Below, piece after piece: positions 58,710 to 64,000 of a DNA stretch of 64,000 nucleotides. A program made the position numbers and the translations under genes. The notes beneath the pieces were generated by a model that worked only from the letters and a program-made list of their open reading frames with translations, searched no databases and was not told where the DNA came from. This DNA comes from Climacium dendroides (Eukaryota; Streptophyta; Bryopsida; Hypnales; Climaciaceae): NCBI GenBank assembly GCA_950106755.1, contig OX467090.1, forward strand, positions 7,688,001-7,752,000, in the 5' to 3' direction. Numbering within the stretch: position 1 is the stretch's first letter; each line of letters opens with the position of its first letter.

Positions 58710-59581
58710 AGGCTCCACTAACCATACAATACATGCAAGGCTCTCTTGCAGGTGAACTTTCAAAGCTCACTTGGCCGTGTGGTGAGTGAAAAATCTCCCT
58801 CGGTGTATTGTGAATAGAAACTTCACATTACTTACAATTGTGGAAAATAACATGGGACCCAATTTAGGGGCAATTTAGACCCTTTTGGTGTTGAAGTTTT
58901 AAATTGAAGAATTCTCAACCATCTTGCAGTGAAAAAGCTTCAAACAATAGCACAATTGCACTATTCAATTTCCCACAATAAATTGAAACAACACAACTCC
59001 TCGGCATATAAATACATAGGCACAGATATGCATCATCCCATATATTTTGATCCTTTGAACTTACTCATTAGTATATAGTACTTAATTCTCCCAAAATTTC
59101 ATGAAAACAAGGATTTCATTGGATATGGGACATGAAACTTAATTATGCAAAAACTTCACTTTTACATACTCCACGCACAAGAAGAAAAAATAAGATACTA
59201 TGTCTTTCTTTCTTCTTCCTTTTCTTCCTATTGTCACAAAAAAGACATTATCCCAATGAAAAAACATTGCTACCAACAAAATGCCAATCAAAGCAATCGC
59301 TCTTGCTAGTGATAGCACACATCATCTCCCCAATTATCAATAACAACAAATGAAATCATATTTGCAAAGTGAAGAATTATTGAAAAGAAAAGTCAAAAGA
59401 TAATCCAAATACCAATTAATAGTTCATAATTTATTAACACTCTACATATTAGAGACAATATCCTATTCCTTCTAAGAAGTAAAGATAGTGAAATCATATA
59501 ATGACAAACAAAATAGTCCCACCAACCATATGAGAAGAAAAAAAGATTAGAGCCCTAGATTTTGGCATGAGGAAGGAATTT

Positions 59582-62500
59582 TCAACTACTAGTCATGCCT
59601 CTCAATTCTGGAAAAATTGAATCTGGATGCTGATAGCGCTTGTCCATATAATTATGGTAAACCCATCCAGCAATGAGTGCTTTGATATCTTGCAAGTACT
59701 TTTGCAAAGTAGAATTCTGAGCTTCAGCTTCCAAATCTATGAGTACTTGACCATATATGTTCACCAAGCCTATTGCCCTATGCACTGTCTGGACAAAAGG
59801 CTTCCCTTCACATTCCATCAGCACAGTGATTAAGTTGCGAGGGTTTTGTTCGAGGGAGCTCTCCTTGTGGTATGAAAAGACATCATTTGCAAATCCAAGA
59901 TGGATGGAAGTTGTGGTGGTTACCTTTTCAAAGTATGGATCTATCTTCATTATACTTGGAATGTAGCTATCATTGGCAAACTCTATCAGCAACTGAATAA
60001 ATTTCCCACCAATATTTCCAGCACGCATGACAGTATATGACTCTAAGTCTTGGAAGTATAAGTTATGGCCTTGGACAATATCCGCTTGGCTATCAACACA
60101 TGTACGGTGGCACTCCATGACACTAGTGACATAATTCCTAAACCATTCAGGGTTGGACAACTTCAACATGTCATGTCCTAACTCCCACAAGAGGGTTTCA
60201 ATCAAGGGAGTGGGATTGCTTGGCTGCACTTGTTGACTAAAAACAGCATTCAAGTGGTCAAGATATTCTTGCATTTGGAGGGGGCTTCCACATGCACTAC
60301 GGCTAATGCCGTATTGGTCTTGAAGAAGCTCATCTGGGTTGTCAAAAATGAGATCATCCAACAAGTACTGTAATGCATAATTAAAGGAAATCACTACAAG
60401 ACGATCAATGCTAATTACTCCAGGGTGCATGTAGCTTGCTGCAGAAAGACCTGCACGACAATAGGAGTTCAAAGAAATGACATTTTGATAGCGCTTGACA
60501 TATTGGTGCAAGCGGTTTTTGGCCTCATGTACATACTTGGATTGTTGAAATGGCGGGAGGCCATCAATGATCATAGAGAGCAAGGGTGGAAGTTGATCAT
60601 GAACTGTGGGTGCAAATTTGGTTAGTGAAATTTGATCCATGAGCTCCATAGTCTTGGTCCCTGAGCAAGACAAATTCAATATTTAGGACTTTAGGGATTA
60701 AAAAGAATATTCACACAAGAAGCATTGAAAGTTTATACTATACAAATGTTAAAGAAGTAACACAAGAATGTACTAAGAATTAGGTGGATGAAAAATTCAA
60801 AATGTTGATTGCATAGGACATATTGCCATTCATCCATTGTTCACTCCAAATGTCTAGAGCTCAAAACTATATGTCTAATATGAATCCAACTTGTCAACTA
60901 AAATTGTGCCAATTCAATTGACATCACCATTTTGAGTAATTTAGAATGAAATATAAACATAATACACTCTATTGCTCTAAGCAATACTCATGAGCTTCAC
61001 TCGCTATTATCTTTCAATTCCCTTGTTGAATTAGTTTTTCACATACCTACTCTAGTTATTACCTCTATTTATACTAGAATTGGAAATTTTCCATGAAATT
61101 TTACCCACTATTTATCATGTCAATAGTTTCAAAACTCAACCAAATTCTTTTTTCTATTTCCACAGGTTCACAATATGCTAAAGATATGTTCTCACCTGGT
61201 GTTATTATTGAGGATTTTAGGAATGAATTTACACCTCCTTCTAGAAGAAGATCCACATTGCAAACATCATACCCTAACAGCAAGTGCGAACGTACCCTAA
61301 ATTAACTGCCAGTTCTCTCCCTGATCATTGGCTCTGACGGAGCTATAACTAATCCTACATGTCAGAAATAGTTTACATCCGGTCAAGCTGCAACTAATGA
61401 TGTCAATGGCTATCCTGGATGGGCCAACCTGAGACCCAATTTCTTCAGCAGTCCAATTACAAAAGCAGGTGAAGTAGAAAGGATTTAAAGATATTTTACC
61501 AACTGGCAGATCAACAAACTAAGCATTGGATTGTTTTCTTTATTTGGATCAGACCAAGCCTTGAATTCATGGTTGTGAGCACACACAAAGTGAACAATAA
61601 AAAATACCCAGTGGTGTTTCCCAACTGCCTTAGGCAACCCTTGTTGTAGTTGTATTGACTTGTATTTGTTTTGTGTGCTTGTCCCCCTGGCCACTTGTGG
61701 CTGGGCTCTTTTTGTTTTCTTTTCTTTGCAGTAAAGGTACCTTTACTTGTGTCAAAAAAATACCCAGTCAGAAGTCCCAGTGAAAAAAACATCCTATGTT
61801 GTACAGTGCCCTACAAATTGATTTTTTAGCTCTTCCTCCCTTCTACAAAGAAGAGGTAACTTAGCAATCGTTAAGAGCCTCAATGGTTGATTTGGCCACA
61901 TTTAAGGCACACTTGGAAGCAGAATTTGCGACAGGGTGGAGTGTGGCTGATTCAACCATCAAATTGGCAAGGATGGCTAATTCCAGAGTTTCCATCAAGT
62001 TCCCTCGACTCTTAACATACGAAAATGAGCTGGCTCTTAGAATGAACTGGCTCTTAGAATGAACTGGCTCTTAACATATGAGAATGAACCAGCTCTTAAC
62101 ATACAAAATGAGCTGGCTCTTAACATATGAGAATGAGACAGCTCTTAAACTTACGAGAATGAGCCGGCTCTTAATATACAAGAATGAGCCATCTGCATGG
62201 GAGCACACCCAAAAGCTCACCCAAAAGCTCACCCTACTCCCATGCAGAATTCACCTGCATCAGTGTGTTCTGTAGTTCATCTCCTTTCTAAAATTCTGGG
62301 CAAAACTTTGCCCAGAAAACAAGGGCAGGTGGAGGCTTACCTGAAGAACCTCGCACAGCTATGTCCTCCACCAGGACTTCATTCTCAGAAGCACCTTCTG
62401 CGTGGGAGGAGAAAGACGATGCTTGCTTGATGGCCAAGGTGCTGTCACCGTTGCCCTTCCGGAAGCAACTCCACCATTTGAGACTTCCTCGTCTCCTCAA

Positions 62501-62593
62501 CGGAGTAAGCGAGTCCATGGAACTAACGCAAATTCCACGCAGCAGGACACAAAAGGAACCCATGACACCAATCTTTTGGGTTGGAATCATCAT
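59582..62593 (-). CDS. Microbial-type terpene synthase MTPSL3
   Basis: Class I terpene synthase, paralogue of MTPSL1. Exons 62593-62341 and 60660-59582, 443 codons, GT-AG, phase 1. Two ATGs in tandem (62593, 62590); either could start. Motifs: Asp-rich DDLIFD from residue 186, sensor Arg in SYTVMRAG, NSE triad NDVFSYHKE, RY in MDKRYQHPD. By my count about 44 of about 356 aligned residues in the exon 2 domain differ from MTPSL1, yet from QKIGVMG to the splice site exon 1 is identical in protein. The extension is Ser/Arg/Lys-rich and may be a targeting peptide; a cytosolic role is not excluded. A TATA box is conserved. Intron 60661-62340 contains a retroposon and a minisatellite. Confidence 0.9.
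61613..61753. mobile_element. Retroposon (SINE or truncated LINE) in MTPSL3 intron
   Basis: Flanked by AAAAATACCCAGT on both sides (about 61600-61612 and 61756-61768). It ends TAAAGGTACCTTTACTTGTG before an A-run. The same insertion, with the same right flank, is in the MTPSL1 intron; it was not seen in the MTPSL2 intron. Confidence 0.75.
62012..62195. repeat. Minisatellite in MTPSL3 intron, about 27-bp unit
   Basis: Variants of GAATGAGCCGGCTCTTAACATA recur about seven times. MTPSL1 has fewer units (28335-28412), split by a TTAA element. Confidence 0.8.
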
Positions 62594-62641
62594 CGATCGA
62601 TCTTCGCTCACAAAAACAACAAGGCTGAGAGTCTATCTTAG

Positions 62642-62648
62642 TTTTATA
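62642..62648 (-). promoter_or_regulatory. TATA box of MTPSL3
   Basis: TATAAAA on the minus strand, 48 bases upstream of the first ATG, same context as at MTPSL1. Confidence 0.65.
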
Positions 62649-64000
62649 GGCCACTGACTGTCCCAGAAAACCACCAGGGCAAGACCTGTTGCTGCGATGA
62701 TGAAACACAAGAAATGAAATACCCGTTCCACTGAGTGACCACCTTTGTCCTTGCACTCCTTTTCTGGCTGAAAAAAAAATGATTGAAGAAGGGGAAAAAG
62801 AAAAGAAAAAAGGTTAGCAACTTGGGAAAGGAACTTCGCTTATCTCTACTTTTCCAGTAGCACTGGGACTGTAATGACTTTTTTGACAGCTGTTGCTGCC
62901 AAGTAATCATGAAAATAATAGGAGAGAGTTGTGGCCCAAATGACATGTGGTGCACATGACTCTTGTTTACTCATAAGTTACACATTTCCTGAATGTGCAG
63001 ACACCGTGCCACTTATGTCATTGACCACACACACAAAAGATATTCATAAACTCCTAAAGTCCTAAAGACCATAATCAGTTGTTGACTTTTTAATGCTAAT
63101 GTGGTAGCATCCCATTGGCAACTCGTCAATATTGCCATTACAAGTTGCAACTCATAAACCTTCTTTCTTTTCAACTTGCTTCCTACATCCTTGGATCGTG
63201 AAGATCAAAGGTTATGATTGAAAAATGTACAACCGGTTATGTATGATAACCTATTTGCTGCTACCACAACTCGTCGGTTATCTAATATATAACTGGCTGT
63301 TTTTTTATTGAATGTCAAAACTTGATAAGGTGAAATACCCAAAACCATCCAAAGAAGCAAGTGAGTATAATTGGAGGCACCATTTTTTGGAGAAAAGATA
63401 CTTTTTTTTATGAATTTTTAAAGTAGAACTTCCTAGGCTAGTAAAATTGTTGTATAGCTTCGTTTCTAAAATTCAAAATATCAAAAAAATAGTATTGAGT
63501 CAACCAATTGGAGTTCAATATAGGATCAATTTAGTGACATTTTTAGAGACAATTTTAATGGAAGTTCATGTGAGACTTTTAGTTGTCACTTTGGATTTAG
63601 AATTTTTTTCTTGGTTTTGCACCTCATTGATAGACAAAATCCCTTAAAAAGATTGTTAGATTACAAATGGTAAAGATAAAGATTTACTAACATAGTGTTT
63701 TGCTTTTAGAAACCCAAGTCCTTGAAACATTCCAATCTATTAGTTTAGATGGATTAGGTGTTCTAAAAGAAGTATAGGTCTATTTACGATAGTATGAGGG
63801 ATCAATACCAAAATATCCTTTCTAGATTGCAATCAAGCCAAGACCAACCTTACATAGTATCAAGGACTTGGCTAAAATAAGGGTCTTAGTATTGCATATG
63901 TTATAAACCCCTTTCTACCCTAGGTTTAGAAATGCTCATTACCTACCTTTATAATAGATAAAGTTAGAGTTCCTAGTCATTCAAACAAAAAAGCAACAAG

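Larger units (their letters stand above)
58380..64000. repeat. Segmental duplication copy 2 carrying MTPSL3
   Basis: Direct copy of 24560-30123; runs off the right edge of the window. It has intron sequence (60930-61560) lost from copy 1 but shared, inverted, with the MTPSL2 intron, and about 210 bp upstream (about 63085-63295) absent from copy 1. Confidence 0.9.

Noticed and set aside
1..64000. CRISPR array, tRNA, rRNA
   Set aside because: No regularly spaced short repeats with unique spacers. Tandem repeats here have no spacers. No cloverleaf or rRNA core sequence recognised by eye; a tRNAscan run could still find a degenerate tRNA.

Overview
The window looks like nuclear DNA of a non-seed land plant, most likely a bryophyte or fern-grade lineage. 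Three genes encode class I terpene synthases of the microbial type (MTPSL), which in plants are known from non-seed lineages and not from seed plants. The genes carry GT-AG introns, plant telo-box motifs lie in a ribosome-biogenesis gene, and most of the window is AT-rich transposon debris. I cannot name the species from sequence alone.

Layout. At the left end (174-10090) are two divergently transcribed housekeeping genes: a 3'-truncated NOG1 (nucleolar GTPase, minus strand, five exons visible) and a complete nine-exon organellar-type cysteinyl-tRNA synthetase (plus strand). A piggyBac-like foldback element lies between them. From 10.1 to 19 kb there are tandem arrays and dispersed AT-rich repeats but no gene. 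From 19.6 to 22.7 kb lies a decayed, transposon-type ORF (minus strand, resembling DUF7869 proteins) split by a Mutator-like MITE.

Three MTPSL genes follow, each with two exons: MTPSL1 (minus, 26072-28930), MTPSL2 (plus, 45279-48861) and MTPSL3 (minus, 59582-62593). Exon 1 encodes an N-terminal extension and exon 2 the whole class I domain. MTPSL1 and MTPSL3 sit in direct copies of one segment (about 24.56-30.12 kb and 58.38 kb to the window end). The 5' region of MTPSL2 is duplicated at 22.75-24.51 kb, where only the promoter and the first codons of exon 1 survive. The space between the genes is filled with non-autonomous DNA elements whose target-site duplications can be read directly: TTAA (piggyBac-like), TA (Tc1/mariner-like), 3 bp (CACTA), 10-11 bp (Mutator-like), and an unclassified 4-bp family. 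Several can be checked against empty sites in paralogous copies in this same window.

How the genes relate. NOG1 and CysRS are ordinary translation and ribosome genes. The MTPSL genes form a small terpene-synthase cluster generated by segmental duplication. They differ in a metal-binding motif (an in-frame codon deletion in MTPSL1) and in promoter and N-terminus (MTPSL2 against MTPSL1/3). Exon 1 of MTPSL1 and MTPSL3 is nearly identical in DNA although exon 2 has diverged. No CRISPR array, rRNA or tRNA was recognised.
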